Positions 1 through 10,944 of a stretch of DNA of 64,000 nucleotides are shown in pieces (position 1 is the first letter of the stretch; the number at the start of each line of letters is the position of its first letter). The stretch is from Arthrobacter sp. ZGTC131 (GTDB lineage: Bacteria; Actinomycetota; Actinomycetes; Actinomycetales; Micrococcaceae). The notes under the pieces were generated by a model that was given only the letters and a program-made list of their open reading frames with translations, was not told where the DNA came from and ran no database searches. The DNA is taken from contig NZ_PJIK01000002.1 of the NCBI RefSeq assembly GCF_002929275.1, positions 373,958 to 437,957 of the forward strand, written 5' to 3'. A program made the position numbers and the translations under genes.

Positions 1-2
1 TC

Positions 3-2240
<2,238 letters not shown>

Positions 2241-2268
2241 CCCCTCAAGACGGCAGCCCGGAAGACGG

Positions 2269-2274
2269 TAGCCT
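2269..2274 (+). promoter_or_regulatory. -10-like hexamer TAGCCT, 6 nt before the pgsA start
   Basis: TAGCCT followed by AGAAGG and then GTG. The spacing would put transcription start at or next to the start codon, so the mRNA may be leaderless. AGAAGG is too close to the GTG to act as a normal ribosome site. There is no clear -35. Confidence 0.4.
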
Positions 2275-2280
2275 AGAAGG

Positions 2281-2964
2281 GTGACTAGCACCGAAGCGAC
2301 CGCGGCCGGCTCCAACAGCTCCGGGATCTGGAATCTTCCCAACATCCTCACCATGCTCCGCATAGTGCTGGTGCCGTTCTTTGTGTGGTTCCTTGTGGCC
2401 GATGCTCCGGGCCTCCGCAGCGAGTCCGGACTCTGGCGCTGGGCCGCCGTGGCGGCGTTCGCCGTCGCCATCTACACGGACAAGCTCGACGGCGACATCG
2501 CCCGGAGCAGGGGGCTGGTCACCGACTTCGGAAAGATCGCCGATCCGATTGCGGACAAGCTCCTCATCGGCTCCGCCCTGGTCATGCTGTCTGTCCTGAA
2601 CGAGCTGCCCTGGTGGATCACGGTGGTCATCCTGGTCCGCGAATGGGGCATCACCGCCCTGAGGTTCTTCGTGATCCGCTACGGCGTGATCCCGGCCTCC
2701 CGCGGCGGCAAGCTGAAGACGGTGGTCCAGACTGCCGCTATTTTCCTCTACCTCCTCCCGCTGTCCGCCCTTGCACCGTGGTTGGTCTGGGTGGCCTTCG
2801 CCGTCATGCTCGTCGCCGTGCTGATTACAGTGTGGACCGGCGGCGAATACGTCATTGAAGCGATGAAGGTCCGGGCGCAGGGGCTGCGCCGGAGGGCCGA
2901 GGAACCCCACGAACCGGAACACCGTAATCCGGAAACCCGTAATCCGGAAACTCGGGCGGGATAA
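2281..2964 (+). CDS. pgsA: CDP-diacylglycerol-glycerol-3-phosphate 3-phosphatidyltransferase
   Basis: A 227-residue integral membrane enzyme that makes phosphatidylglycerophosphate, the committed step to phosphatidylglycerol and cardiolipin. The CDP-alcohol phosphotransferase signature D-x2-DG-x2-AR-x8-G-x3-D-x3-D is complete (it begins DKLDGDIAR, about residues 61-89), with several hydrophobic helices on both sides. GTG start, with a TANNNT hexamer just upstream. The C-terminus carries a duplicated RNPET unit, encoded by a 17-nt tandem repeat near 2925-2955. pgsA followed by cinA and clgR is conserved actinobacterial order. The cinA start lies 2 nt after the stop, so the two are probably cotranscribed. 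Confidence 0.93.
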   Translation: MTSTEATAAGSNSSGIWNLPNILTMLRIVLVPFFVWFLVADAPGLRSESGLWRWAAVAAFAVAIYTDKLDGDIARSRGLVTDFGKIADPIADKLLIGSALVMLSVLNELPWWITVVILVREWGITALRFFVIRYGVIPASRGGKLKTVVQTAAIFLYLLPLSALAPWLVWVAFAVMLVAVLITVWTGGEYVIEAMKVRAQGLRRRAEEPHEPEHRNPETRNPETRAG

Positions 2965-2966
2965 CC

Positions 2967-3461
2967 ATGACCAACCTGCACCGGATCGCCGGCGAGGCCG
3001 TCGCCGCAGCCGTGGGCCGGGGAATCACCGTCGCCACCGCCGAATCGCTGACGGCCGGCATGGTCACGGCCATGTTGGCTGACACGCCAGGTGCATCGGC
3101 CATGCTGCAGGGCGGCGTTGTTTCGTACCGGAACTCCGTCAAACGGGACGTCCTTGGCGTTCCGCAGGCGCTGCTGGACTCCGTCGGCTCCGTAGACGGC
3201 GCGGTGGCGGCAGCGATGGCCGACGGCGCGCGGCGAACCTGCGGCGCGGACCTCGGAGTGTCCACCACAGGCGTTGCCGGGCCGGACGATCACGATGGCA
3301 AGCCGGTAGGGACAGTGTTCATCGGCGTCGCGACGGCTGAAGGTTCGACGTCGTTTCCCTACAGCTTCGAAGGCACCCGGGCAGAGATCAGGGCACTGGC
3401 TTGCGGGGCCGCGCTGGAGCGGCTTCAGGAGGCGCTGGCTTCGCTAAGCTACCGGGAGTAA
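2967..3461 (+). CDS. cinA: CinA-family protein, C-terminal (PncC-type nicotinamide-nucleotide amidohydrolase) domain only
   Basis: A 164-residue protein equal to the stand-alone CinA C-terminal domain, which in characterised members (PncC) deamidates NMN to nicotinate mononucleotide for NAD recycling. Landmarks are the N-terminal ATAESLTAGMV segment, QGGVVSYRNSVK, and the CGADLGVSTTGVAGPDD segment followed by KPVGTVFIGVA, all typical of the family. The N-terminal MoeA-like domain of full-length CinA is absent. It follows pgsA by 2 nt and precedes clgR by 137-230 nt. The enzyme activity is inferred from the family. Confidence 0.88.
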   Translation: MTNLHRIAGEAVAAAVGRGITVATAESLTAGMVTAMLADTPGASAMLQGGVVSYRNSVKRDVLGVPQALLDSVGSVDGAVAAAMADGARRTCGADLGVSTTGVAGPDDHDGKPVGTVFIGVATAEGSTSFPYSFEGTRAEIRALACGAALERLQEALASLSYRE

Positions 3462-3507
3462 GGTTGCCGGGAACAAAAAGCGAATCCGAATAGTTGTTAT
3501 TTTGTGT

Positions 3508-3528
3508 CGCCTCCGCATCGGAGAGGCG
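3508..3528 (+). repeat. Inverted repeat between cinA and clgR
   Basis: CGCCTC and GAGGCG flank an inner CTCCG-CAT-CGGAG hairpin. It lies just upstream of a possible -10 (TAGGAT, 3531-3536). It could be a weak cinA terminator or an operator; there is no T-tract after it. Confidence 0.35.
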
Positions 3529-3551
3529 CCTAGGATGAAAAGACCAATAGC

Positions 3552-3570
3552 GGTTCGCTTCACGTGAACC
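3552..3570 (+). promoter_or_regulatory. ClgR-type operator upstream of clgR
   Basis: The 19-nt palindrome GGTTCGCTTCACGTGAACC fits the actinobacterial ClgR box GTTCGC-N5-GCG with one mismatch (GTG for GCG) and has perfect GGTTC/GAACC arms. It lies just downstream of the -10-like TAGGAT and before clgR, which fits autoregulation. Basis: pattern match from memory of the ClgR consensus. Confidence 0.55.
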
Positions 3571-3691
3571 GGACTAACGAGGGAGCAAGGCGATACAGAT
3601 GGTAAAGCAGCCCGTATCCGTAAACGGCGTTGTCCGCTGGAAGGATGTGGGCCTCGCCGATCAGGCAAAGAGCGAACAGAAGGAGCGCAAG

Positions 3692-4051
3692 ATGGTAGTA
3701 CTTCGTCACGAAATCGGTGATGTTCTGCGCGACGTTCGCCAGCGTCAGGGCCGGACCCTCCGCGAAGTTTCACACAGTGCCCGGGTTTCCCTGGGTTACC
3801 TCAGTGAAGTGGAGCGCGGCCAGAAGGAAGCCTCTTCGGAGCTGCTGTCCTCGATCTGCTCGGCCCTTGACGTTCCGCTGTCCAGCATGCTCCGCGAGGT
3901 CAGCGACCGCGTGGCAGTGGCTGAGGGCGTTGCCGTTCCGGACACCGTGCCACAGGAATTCTCGCAGCGTTACGGCCGCGACCTTGACCGCGAACTCAAT
4001 ACTGACCTGTCCGACGAACTGGCCAAGGGACTGCTCTCGGGCGCCCGGTAA
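3692..4051 (+). CDS. clgR: XRE-family transcriptional regulator, ClgR type
   Basis: A 119-residue helix-turn-helix regulator. The N-terminal region ([20 protein letters not shown], then [17 protein letters not shown]) is nearly diagnostic of ClgR, which activates clp protease and chaperone genes in actinobacteria. I chose ATG 3692 because AGGAG (3681-3685) sits 6 nt upstream and the protein then starts at the same point as mycobacterial ClgR. An in-frame ATG at 3599 would add 31 residues and also has a weak SD. An operator-like palindrome precedes it. The C-terminus (LLSGAR) lacks the AA-type end that I associate with Clp degradation of ClgR elsewhere. Confidence 0.9.
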   Translation: MVVLRHEIGDVLRDVRQRQGRTLREVSHSARVSLGYLSEVERGQKEASSELLSSICSALDVPLSSMLREVSDRVAVAEGVAVPDTVPQEFSQRYGRDLDRELNTDLSDELAKGLLSGAR

Positions 4052-4071
4052 CCAGCTCCAAGGAATAGACG

Positions 4072-4101
4072 TAAGGCCTTCGGCAGCAGCCGGAGGCCTT
4101 A
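4072..4101. terminator. Bidirectional hairpin between clgR and the MarR-type gene
   Basis: The stem TAAGGCCTTCGGC / GCCGGAGGCCTTA has 13 pairs with one G-T wobble and loop AGCA. It lies between convergent genes, 21 nt after clgR and 42 nt after the end of the MarR-type gene. No long T-tract on either strand. Confidence 0.6.
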
Positions 4102-4142
4102 GTCGTGCCATCCCAGGATGTAGGCGTCGTGCATGTGCGGTC

Positions 4143-4652
4143 TTAGGGGGCGTCGTCTTTCGGGAAGCCGTCACGCTCGTACGTGGCGTTGAGCTTGGCC
4201 ATGTACGTGGCCAGCGCTTCGAGGTCCTCCACAGGCCACTCACCCAGCCTCTCCCGGAACACCTGCCGCCGGGCATCCTGCACCTGGTGCATTTTCTCTT
4301 CGCCCTCCGGCGTGAGCCTGATGGTCTGGGCCCGGCCGTCCAGCGGGTCCGCTTCCTTGACGACGAGGCCGATGCTCTCGAGGAACGCAATCTGGCGGCT
4401 GACTGACGGCTTGCCGACGCCGATGCAGGAAGCCAGCTCGGTCAGCCGGATGGGACCCTCTTTGCGTATCACCGTCAGCAGTCCGTAGGCCGCGGGCTCC
4501 ATGTCCGGGTGCACCTGTCGCGACAGCTGCTGGGAGACCGACCGCGCCCGCCGCCAGAAGATGCTGATCTGATGCTCCACGGTCTTCAGCGCATCATCGA
4601 GGGTGTCCTCGGAGTGGGCGGAGACTCCGGGGACGTCAGGGGGGTTGCTCAT
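4143..4652 (-). CDS. MarR-family transcriptional regulator
   Basis: A 169-residue winged-helix regulator. The core ...PAAYGLLTVIRKEGPIRLTELA.. CIGVGKPSVSRQIAFLESIGLV.. DPLDGRAQTIRLTPEGE has the MarR recognition helix and the D-x-R-D/A beta-wing. I chose ATG 4652 (MSNPPDVPG) because TAGAAT on the minus strand (4660-4665) lies exactly 7 nt upstream, as for other leaderless starts here; ATG 4661 would put the start inside that -10. It is divergent from the DUF3046 gene with 42 bp between starts. No effector or target can be deduced. A MarR gene at this point is not part of the mycobacterial version of the locus. Confidence 0.85.
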   Translation of the reverse strand: MSNPPDVPGVSAHSEDTLDDALKTVEHQISIFWRRARSVSQQLSRQVHPDMEPAAYGLLTVIRKEGPIRLTELASCIGVGKPSVSRQIAFLESIGLVVKEADPLDGRAQTIRLTPEGEEKMHQVQDARRQVFRERLGEWPVEDLEALATYMAKLNATYERDGFPKDDAP

Positions 4653-4659
4653 GGCAACC

Positions 4660-4665
4660 ATTCTA
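4660..4665 (-). promoter_or_regulatory. -10-like hexamer TAGAAT, 7 nt before the MarR-type start
   Basis: On the minus strand TAGAAT-GGTTGCC-ATG. It implies a leaderless transcript starting at the ATG and argues for the start at 4652. Confidence 0.45.
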
Positions 4666-4694
4666 AGGTCAGCGCCCGTGAGAGACTCTATGTC

Positions 4695-4919
4695 GTGAGG
4701 ATTAGTGATTTTTGGCGGCTCATGGACGACGAATTCGGCGCAGGCTACTCGCGCGTGCTCGGCGGTTCGCTGGTGCTCGCAGGGGTAGGCGGCCGGACGG
4801 CGGAGCAGGCCCTGGCCGCGGGCGTCAATCCGCGCGATGTCTGGCTCGCCGTCTGCGACGTCCAGGACGTCCCCGCGGAGCGCCGCCTGGGACGCGACAT
4901 CAAGCCCAGCCGGAACTGA
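4695..4919 (+). CDS. DUF3046 family protein
   Basis: A 74-residue protein beginning (V/M)RISDFWRLMDDEFG, with DVWLAVCDVQDVP and a C-terminal RRLGRDIKP. This matches the small DUF3046 family, almost always encoded just upstream of recA in actinobacteria (Rv2738c in M. tuberculosis). Function unknown. I chose GTG 4695 because family members begin MRIS-FW. Stop at 4919; the recA SOS box is 46 nt further on. It is too small and charged to be a membrane protein. Confidence 0.85.
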   Translation: MRISDFWRLMDDEFGAGYSRVLGGSLVLAGVGGRTAEQALAAGVNPRDVWLAVCDVQDVPAERRLGRDIKPSRN

Positions 4920-4965
4920 CCGGAGTCCTGGCCTCCTGAAGACTCCTGACACGCCGACAGATTGT

Positions 4966-4981
4966 TCGAATATCTGTTCGG
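4966..4981 (+). promoter_or_regulatory. SOS (LexA) box upstream of recA
   Basis: TCGAATATCTGTTCGG matches the actinobacterial LexA consensus TCGAAC-N4-GTTCGA at 10 of 12 fixed positions. It overlaps a possible -35 (TTCGAA, 4965-4970), with 18 nt to TATGCT (-10, 4989-4994). LexA bound here would block the recA promoter. Confidence 0.75.
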
Positions 4982-4988
4982 GTGCCGC

Positions 4989-4994
4989 TATGCT
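4989..4994 (+). promoter_or_regulatory. Candidate recA -10 (TATGCT)
   Basis: TATGCT is followed by a T-run and lies 8 nt downstream of the SOS box. It implies a 5' UTR of about 125 nt before the recA ATG. A second, LexA-independent promoter known for mycobacterial recA was not identified here. Confidence 0.45.
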
Positions 4995-5126
4995 TTTTTT
5001 GAGCAGGTTATCCACATACGCACTCCCACCCGGCAACAATGTCAGAGGGTGGCGTTAGCGTCAGTGATGACAGAAAACGGGCCGTATAGGCCACTCCAAA
5101 GCGAGAAAGCATTAGAGGTGTGAACC

Positions 5127-6182
5127 ATGGCCGCAGCCCCGGATCGTGAAAAGGCGCTTGAAGCAGCGCTTGCCCAGATTGACAAGCAGTTCGGCAAAGG
5201 CTCCGTCATGCGGCTGGGTGATGAAGTCCGGGCGCCCATCGAGGTTATCCCGACAGGATCCATCGCCCTGGACGTGGCGCTGGGAATTGGCGGACTGCCG
5301 CGCGGCCGGATCGTGGAGATCTATGGACCGGAATCGTCCGGTAAAACCACCGTTGCACTGCATGCTGTGGCGAACGCCCAGCGGCAGGGCGGCATCGCCG
5401 CCTTCATCGACGCCGAGCACGCCCTCGACCCCGAGTACGCGGCCAAGCTGGGTGTTGACACTGACGCACTGCTGGTCTCCCAGCCGGACACCGGTGAGCA
5501 GGCGCTGGAGATCATGGACATGCTGATCGGCTCCGGCTCTCTTGACGTCATCGTCATCGACTCCGTGGCCGCGCTGGTGCCGCGTGCGGAAATCGAAGGC
5601 GACATGGGAGACAGCCACGTCGGCCTGCAGGCGCGCCTCATGAGCCAGGCTCTGCGAAAGATCACGGGCCGGCTGAGCCAGACCAAGACCACCGCCATCT
5701 TCATCAACCAGCTCCGCGAAAAGATCGGTGTCTTCTTCGGCTCGCCGGAGACCACCACCGGTGGCAAGGCACTGAAGTTCTACGCCTCCATCCGAATCGA
5801 CGTCCGCCGGATCCAGACGCTGAAGGAAGGCGCCGATTCCGTGGGTAACCGGACCAAGGCGAAGATCGTCAAGAACAAGATGGCCCCGCCCTTCAAGATT
5901 GCCGAGTTCGACATCATTTACGGTCAGGGCATCTCCCGCGAGGGCGGCATCATCGACATGGGCGTGGAGCACGGCATCATCAAGAAGTCGGGTTCCTGGT
6001 TCACCTACGACGGTGACCAGCTCGGCCAGGGCATGGAAAACTCCCGGCGCTTCCTTCGCGACAACCCTGAACTGGCGGCGGAACTGGAACGGCTCATTAA
6101 GGAAAAGCTGGGCGTCGGTGTGACCCCCGCGGCTGCCGACGCCGAGGCTTCCCCGAAGCTGAAGGCCGTTGACGGGTTCTAA
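5127..6182 (+). CDS. recA: Recombinase RecA
   Basis: A 351-residue ATP-dependent strand-exchange protein and the co-protease that triggers LexA self-cleavage. Walker A GPESSGKT (about 67-74), Walker [13 protein letters not shown], loop L2 with [20 protein letters not shown], and a C-terminal domain with an acidic, Ala-rich end. No intein interrupts it. GAGG (5115-5118) gives an 8-nt spacer to the ATG. An SOS box precedes it. recX overlaps its 3' end by 14 nt, which couples the two genes. It is the hub of the SOS circuit that also includes lexA (14958) and the radical SAM gene (32492). Confidence 0.99.
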   Translation: MAAAPDREKALEAALAQIDKQFGKGSVMRLGDEVRAPIEVIPTGSIALDVALGIGGLPRGRIVEIYGPESSGKTTVALHAVANAQRQGGIAAFIDAEHALDPEYAAKLGVDTDALLVSQPDTGEQALEIMDMLIGSGSLDVIVIDSVAALVPRAEIEGDMGDSHVGLQARLMSQALRKITGRLSQTKTTAIFINQLREKIGVFFGSPETTTGGKALKFYASIRIDVRRIQTLKEGADSVGNRTKAKIVKNKMAPPFKIAEFDIIYGQGISREGGIIDMGVEHGIIKKSGSWFTYDGDQLGQGMENSRRFLRDNPELAAELERLIKEKLGVGVTPAAADAEASPKLKAVDGF

Positions 6183-6768
6183 CCGCAACCGCCGCGCCGC
6201 GTCTGCCGCCCAGGAGTCTGCCCCGCCCTCCGCATTCGCGGAGGACGGGTCGGCGGAGGACAGGTTCGCGGGGGACAGGGAGCCAGACCCTGCGGCGGTG
6301 GCGCGCGCCATCGTGCTCCGCCAGCTGACCAGTTCGCCCAAGAGCAGGCTCCAGCTCGAGCGCAAGCTGGCGGAACGCAATGTTCCCGAGGACGTCGCCT
6401 CTGCAGTCTTGGACCGTTTTGAAGAGGTCCGGCTGGTTGACGACGCGGAGTTTGCCGACATGTGGGTGCGGAGCCGCTCGCAGACACGCAAGTTGGCCAA
6501 GGCTGCCCTCCGCAGGGAGCTGGCGGAAAAGGGCATCGAAGGGGACGTTGCGGTGTCGGCCCTGGCGCAGCTCAGCGACGAAGACGAGGAAGCGGCCGCC
6601 CGCCAGCTGGTGGAACGGCGCCTCCGGCCGGGGACTGACCTGTCAGACCGCTCTGAGCGTGACAAGGCCACGCGCCGTCTGGCGTCCATGCTTGCCCGTA
6701 AGGGGTACCAGCCGTCGCAGGCTTTCCGTATCGTCGGCGAGGTGCTCGACGCCGCATCAGGCGGCTAA
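6169..6768 (+). CDS. recX: Regulatory protein RecX
   Basis: A 199-residue modulator of RecA filaments. The three-helix repeats are visible: [20 protein letters not shown]...., [29 protein letters not shown], and the distal [24 protein letters not shown]. The best in-frame start is TTG 6169, overlapping the recA stop; the first about 45 residues are a low-complexity, charged extension, so a later start cannot be excluded. The overlap implies translational coupling with recA and shared SOS control. Confidence 0.9.
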   Translation: MTGSNRNRRAASAAQESAPPSAFAEDGSAEDRFAGDREPDPAAVARAIVLRQLTSSPKSRLQLERKLAERNVPEDVASAVLDRFEEVRLVDDAEFADMWVRSRSQTRKLAKAALRRELAEKGIEGDVAVSALAQLSDEDEEAAARQLVERRLRPGTDLSDRSERDKATRRLASMLARKGYQPSQAFRIVGEVLDAASGG

Positions 6769-6855
6769 GCGACATTCGGCTCAGGCCGCGGCCGCTCAGG
6801 CATCAGGCGGCCCAGGAGCCTGGCAACCCGGGCTGAGGGAGTTGGGTGCAGCCGG

Positions 6856-6861
6856 TACGCT
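6856..6861 (+). promoter_or_regulatory. -10-like hexamer TACGCT, 6 nt before the miaB start
   Basis: TACGCT-TAACGG-GTG. There is no SD before the GTG, so a leaderless miaB transcript is likely. Confidence 0.45.
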
Positions 6862-6867
6862 TAACGG

Positions 6868-8415
6868 GTGAGTCTGACCTATCCTTCCCCCGCATCCGGC
6901 ACCGTTCCAGCAACCGACGCCACCGCCGCGCCCCGCACCTACCAGGTGCGAACGTTCGGCTGCCAGATGAACGTCCACGACTCCGAGCGGATGGCGGGGA
7001 TGCTCGAGGCCGCCGGCTACGTGCCTGCGGACGGCGCCCAGGCCGACGTCGTGGTGTTCAACACCTGCGCCGTCCGGGAAAACGCGGACAACAAGCTGTA
7101 CGGCAACCTGGGCATGCTGGCGCCCATCAAGGAAGCCAACCCGGGCATGCAGATTGCCGTCGGCGGCTGCCTGGCCCAGAAGGACCGGGAAACCATCCTG
7201 AAGAAGGCGCCGTGGGTGGATGCCGTGTTCGGAACGCACAACGTGGGTGCCCTGCCGGCGCTCCTGGACCGGGCCCGCCACAACAACGAAGCACAGCTCG
7301 AGATCCTCGAGTCGCTGGACGTCTTTCCGTCGACCCTGCCCACCAAGCGCGACTCCGTGTACTCGGGTTGGGTGTCCATCTCCGTGGGCTGCAACAACAC
7401 CTGCACGTTCTGCATCGTCCCCGCCCTGCGGGGCAAGGAGAAGGACCGCCGGCCCGGGGACATCCTCGCCGAGGTGCAGGCCCTGGTGGATGACGGCGCC
7501 ATCGAGGTGACGCTCCTGGGCCAGAACGTCAACTCGTACGGCGTGGAATTCGGCGACCGCCAGGCGTTCTCCAAGCTGCTTCGCGCCTGCGGCGAGATCC
7601 CGGGACTGGAAAGGGTCCGTTTTACGAGCCCCCACCCGGCGGCGTTCACCGACGACGTCATCGACGCCATGGCCGAAACGAGCAACGTCATGCCCCAGCT
7701 GCACATGCCGCTCCAGTCGGGCTCGGACAAGGTCCTCCGCGACATGAAGCGGTCCTACCGCTCCGCGAAGTTCCTCGGAATCCTGGACAAGGTCAGGGCG
7801 AAGATTCCGCACGCGGCGATCTCGACCGACATCATCGTCGGCTTCCCGGGGGAGACGGAAGAGGACTTCCAAGCCACCCTTGACGTCGTCGAACAGTCAC
7901 GTTTCGCCACGGCCTTCACTTTCCAGTACTCCAAGCGGCCCGGCACACCGGCCGCTGACCTGCCGGACCAGCTGCCCAAGGCTGTGGTGCAGGAACGCTT
8001 TGAACGGCTTACGGCCCTTCAGGACCGCATTGCCGCCGAGGAGAACGCGAAGCAGCTCGGACGCCGCCTCGAGGTCATGGTCACCGCCCAGTCCGGCCGC
8101 AAGGCGGAGGAGACCCACCGGCTCTCGGGGCGCTCCCAGGACCAGCGGCTCGTCCACTTCTCCGTCCCCGCCGGAGCCCCGGCGCCCCGCCCGGGCGACC
8201 TCGTGACAGTCACGGTGACGGAAGCAGCTGCATTCCACCTCGTCGCTGATCCGGCAACGCCCGCGGACTACTCCCTGCGGCGTTCACGCGCGGGCGACGC
8301 CTGGGACAGGGCCCAGGCTGACTCCTGCGGCGCCCCCGCACCGGGCTCCACCGGCACTACGGGGAAGACCGGCGTGTCGCTGGGCATGCCCTCCCTTCCG
8401 GTCCGGAGCCGCTAA
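6868..8415 (+). CDS. miaB: tRNA-2-methylthio-N6-dimethylallyladenosine synthase MiaB
   Basis: A 515-residue radical-SAM methylthiotransferase that converts i6A37 to ms2i6A37 in tRNA. The UPF0004 domain supplies auxiliary-cluster cysteines Cys32 ([10 protein letters not shown]), Cys67 (FNTCAVRE) and Cys101 (GGCLAQKD). The radical-SAM cluster is Cys175/179/182 in [13 protein letters not shown] domain follows (about 385-450), then a 60-residue Gly/Ser/Ala-rich tail. GTG start with a -10-like hexamer 6 nt upstream. miaA follows after 5 nt, and MiaA makes the MiaB substrate, so the pair is a functional operon. Confidence 0.97.
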   Translation: MSLTYPSPASGTVPATDATAAPRTYQVRTFGCQMNVHDSERMAGMLEAAGYVPADGAQADVVVFNTCAVRENADNKLYGNLGMLAPIKEANPGMQIAVGGCLAQKDRETILKKAPWVDAVFGTHNVGALPALLDRARHNNEAQLEILESLDVFPSTLPTKRDSVYSGWVSISVGCNNTCTFCIVPALRGKEKDRRPGDILAEVQALVDDGAIEVTLLGQNVNSYGVEFGDRQAFSKLLRACGEIPGLERVRFTSPHPAAFTDDVIDAMAETSNVMPQLHMPLQSGSDKVLRDMKRSYRSAKFLGILDKVRAKIPHAAISTDIIVGFPGETEEDFQATLDVVEQSRFATAFTFQYSKRPGTPAADLPDQLPKAVVQERFERLTALQDRIAAEENAKQLGRRLEVMVTAQSGRKAEETHRLSGRSQDQRLVHFSVPAGAPAPRPGDLVTVTVTEAAAFHLVADPATPADYSLRRSRAGDAWDRAQADSCGAPAPGSTGTTGKTGVSLGMPSLPVRSR

Positions 8416-8420
8416 TTAAC

Positions 8421-9359
8421 GTGGACGAAAGTTCCGGAGCCGTGGGCGTCCCGGCGGTCAGCCCGGAACGGCCGCCCGTCATAGCCGTCGTCGGGCCCAC
8501 CGGCTCGGGAAAGTCCGACCTCGCCGTCGAACTCGCCCTGGCCCTGGACGGCGAAGTCATCAACGCCGATGCCATGCAGTTTTACCGGGGCATGGACATC
8601 GGCACGGCCAAGATCACCGATGCCGAGCGCAGGGGAGTCCCGCACCACCTGCTGGACATTATGGACGTCACCCAGGAAGCGTCGGTGTCCGATTTCCAGC
8701 GGCTGGCAAGGGACGCCGTCGCCGATATCCACAGCCGCGGCAAGCGGGCCATCCTGGCCGGCGGGTCCGGCCTGTACGTGCGGGCCGCCCTCGACGTCCT
8801 GGAGTTCCCCGGTACCGACCCCGAAATCCGCGGCCGGCTCGAGCAGGAGCACGCGTCCGTCGGGACGGCCCCACTGCTGGAGCGCCTGCGGGCCGTTGAC
8901 CCGGTGTCCGCCGGGCGGCTCGGTGACGGCCGCCGAATCATTCGCGCGCTCGAGGTCTTCGAGCTGACAGGGCGGCCGTTCAGCTCCTTCATGCCGACCC
9001 GGGAGTACGTCCAGCCTGCGGTGCAGATCGGCCTTGAGGTGGACCGGGAGTTGCTCCGCGCGCGGCTGGCCGAACGCGTCCACCGGATGGTGGAGCGCGG
9101 ACTGCTGGCGGAGGTTGAACGGCTCGATGCGGCCGGGCTGCGCCGGGGCAGGACCGCGCCCCGCGCCCTGGGCTACGCCCAGTTCCTCAAGGTCCTCGAC
9201 GGCGAGGCGGACATCGCACAGGCCACCGAGGAGACCATAGTGGCCACGAGGCAGTTCGCCCGCCGCCAGCTCACCTGGTTCCGTGCCGACCCCCGCATCA
9301 GCTGGCTCGACTGGCAGGATCCCGCCCTCGCTGCCAAGGCCGCGGCGCTTTGCTCCTGA
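8421..9359 (+). CDS. miaA: tRNA dimethylallyltransferase MiaA
   Basis: A 312-residue enzyme that transfers the dimethylallyl group to A37 of UNN-reading tRNAs. P-loop GPTGSGKS (25-32), the [18 protein letters not shown] segment with the DxxQxY-like substrate site, HHLLDIMD, and [18 protein letters not shown] are all present. The usual length is about 300 residues. GTG start 5 nt after miaB, probably translationally coupled. The product is the substrate of MiaB. Confidence 0.96.
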   Translation: MDESSGAVGVPAVSPERPPVIAVVGPTGSGKSDLAVELALALDGEVINADAMQFYRGMDIGTAKITDAERRGVPHHLLDIMDVTQEASVSDFQRLARDAVADIHSRGKRAILAGGSGLYVRAALDVLEFPGTDPEIRGRLEQEHASVGTAPLLERLRAVDPVSAGRLGDGRRIIRALEVFELTGRPFSSFMPTREYVQPAVQIGLEVDRELLRARLAERVHRMVERGLLAEVERLDAAGLRRGRTAPRALGYAQFLKVLDGEADIAQATEETIVATRQFARRQLTWFRADPRISWLDWQDPALAAKAAALCS

Positions 9360-9392
9360 GGGCCCGTTTTCCGGACCCCGACGGCGTGCAGG

Positions 9393-9398
9393 TAACCT
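9393..9398 (+). promoter_or_regulatory. -10-like hexamer TAACCT, 6 nt before the dapF start
   Basis: TAACCT-TGAGCC-ATG with no SD. It suggests that dapF has its own leaderless promoter as well as read-through from miaA. Confidence 0.45.
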
Positions 9399-9404
9399 TG
9401 AGCC

Positions 9405-10349
9405 ATGGATGAAACCCTTGCAGAAACAGCTGAGTCCGCCATCTCGGAACTGAGCGGCCTCCGCTTTTCCAAGGGCCACGGCACGGGTAACGACTTCGTC
9501 CTGATCGCCGACCCCGAGGGCCTGCACTCCATCTCCCCTGAGCAGGTTGCAGTGCTGTGCGACCGGCACCGCGGTATCGGCGGCGACGGGCTTATCCGTG
9601 CCGTCCCTTCCCGGCTTCTTGACGAAGGCCGGCAGCTGCTTACGTCCCACCCCGACGCCGAATGGTTCATGGACTACCGGAACGGGGACGGCTCACTGTC
9701 GGAGATGTGCGGCAACGGGGTCCGCGTGTTCGTCCACTTCCTCCTCGCCGAAGGCCTGGCAGAGCTCCCGGCCGGCGGTTCGCTCACCATCGGTACACGC
9801 GGAGGGGCCAAGACCATTGTCCGCACGCTGAACGGATACGCCGTCGACATGGGCCCGTGGGAGTTCATTTTCCCGGCTGAGGCAGCGGCGCGCGCCATGG
9901 ATTCCCTCGTCGGCGCCGACGGCCTGGAAGTGCCGCGCCCGGCTCTGTCCGTCAGCATGGGCAACCCGCATACGGTCGTCGCGCTGGCTGAACTCTCCGA
10001 GCTGGAGGGCATGCGGCTTTTCACAGCGCCGCATGTCGACCCCACCCCGCCCCACGGAACCAACGTCGAGTTCGTCGTCCCGGCAGAGCCGCTGGTCCAC
10101 GACGGCGTCGGCACAGTGACCATGCGGGTCCATGAGCGCGGCGTCGGCGAGACGCAGTCGTGCGGAACCGGAGCGTGTGCCGCGGCTGTGGCTATCCGTC
10201 ACTGGGCCGGGCAGGGCGCACCGGACGCCTGGTACGTGAAGGTGCCGGGCGGCGTCGTCGGGGTTAAGTTTTTCACCGTGGCCGACGGCCGCGAGCACGT
10301 GGAGCTCAGCGGACCGGCAGCGATCGTTGCTACCGGGACGCTTTCCTGA
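9405..10349 (+). CDS. dapF: Diaminopimelate epimerase
   Basis: A 314-residue, cofactor-independent racemase-type enzyme that converts LL- to meso-diaminopimelate for lysine synthesis (and for peptidoglycan in meso-DAP species). The two catalytic cysteines are visible: Cys102 in MCGNGVR and Cys253 in [21 protein letters not shown] at the N-terminus and NPHTVVAL in the middle are family motifs. A short N-terminal extension precedes the motif. Its last 20 nt overlap the end of the convergent methyltransferase gene. Confidence 0.96.
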   Translation: MDETLAETAESAISELSGLRFSKGHGTGNDFVLIADPEGLHSISPEQVAVLCDRHRGIGGDGLIRAVPSRLLDEGRQLLTSHPDAEWFMDYRNGDGSLSEMCGNGVRVFVHFLLAEGLAELPAGGSLTIGTRGGAKTIVRTLNGYAVDMGPWEFIFPAEAAARAMDSLVGADGLEVPRPALSVSMGNPHTVVALAELSELEGMRLFTAPHVDPTPPHGTNVEFVVPAEPLVHDGVGTVTMRVHERGVGETQSCGTGACAAAVAIRHWAGQGAPDAWYVKVPGGVVGVKFFTVADGREHVELSGPAAIVATGTLS

Positions 10350-10944
10350 CGCGCAGGATCCGGAACGACTTCGACGTGCTCTCCCGGCTTACGGTGAACG
10401 AGTCATCGAGTGCTTCGGCCAGCCAGCGCTGCAGGGAATCCGAGCCGAGGTTCTTCTGAACCACGAGCCAGGCGGAGCCGCCCGGGGCCAGGCGAGGCAG
10501 CCAGAGCAGCAGCAGTGAATGCAGTTCGTCCTTGCCGATCCGGATGGGCGGATTGGACCAGATGGTGTCGAAGCGCAGCTCCGGATCAACATTTTCCGGG
10601 GTGCTGGCCGTGACGTTGTCCAGGCCAAGCAGGGCAGCGTTCCCGGTGGTGAGCGCGATGCATCGCTCGTTGACGTCCACGGCGTAAACCCGTGCATGCG
10701 GAGCGCGCAGCGCCATCGTCAATGCAATCGGACCCCACCCGCAGCCGATGTCCAGCAGGTTTCCCTGCGGAGCCGGCGCGGGAACTTCCGCCAGCAGAAC
10801 AGCCGTGCCTTTGTCGATGCCGTCCGGGCTGAAGATGCCGGAGGAGGTCTGCAGATTCCGCGTTTCACCCGCCAGTTCCACCGTGAGGGGCTTGCGGGTG
10901 AAGGGCCCCGCGGGCGAGGCGCTGAAATAGTGGGCAGACTCCAT
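10330..10944 (-). CDS. RsmC-like class I SAM-dependent methyltransferase
   Basis: A 204-residue protein with SAM motif I DIGCGWGPIAL, acidic loop VYAVDVNER, and the base-methylation motif SNPPIRIGKDE, which resembles the NPPxxxG of RsmC/RsmD 16S rRNA guanine-N2 methyltransferases. The N-terminal half-domain of full RsmC is missing, as in most actinobacterial homologues. I chose ATG 10944 (MESAHYFSASPAG) because homologues begin near the HYF motif. An upstream ATG at 11016 would add 24 residues. The target is inferred, not shown. It is convergent with dapF with a 20-nt overlap. Confidence 0.85.
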   Translation of the reverse strand: MESAHYFSASPAGPFTRKPLTVELAGETRNLQTSSGIFSPDGIDKGTAVLLAEVPAPAPQGNLLDIGCGWGPIALTMALRAPHARVYAVDVNERCIALTTGNAALLGLDNVTASTPENVDPELRFDTIWSNPPIRIGKDELHSLLLLWLPRLAPGGSAWLVVQKNLGSDSLQRWLAEALDDSFTVSRESTSKSFRILRVRKASR

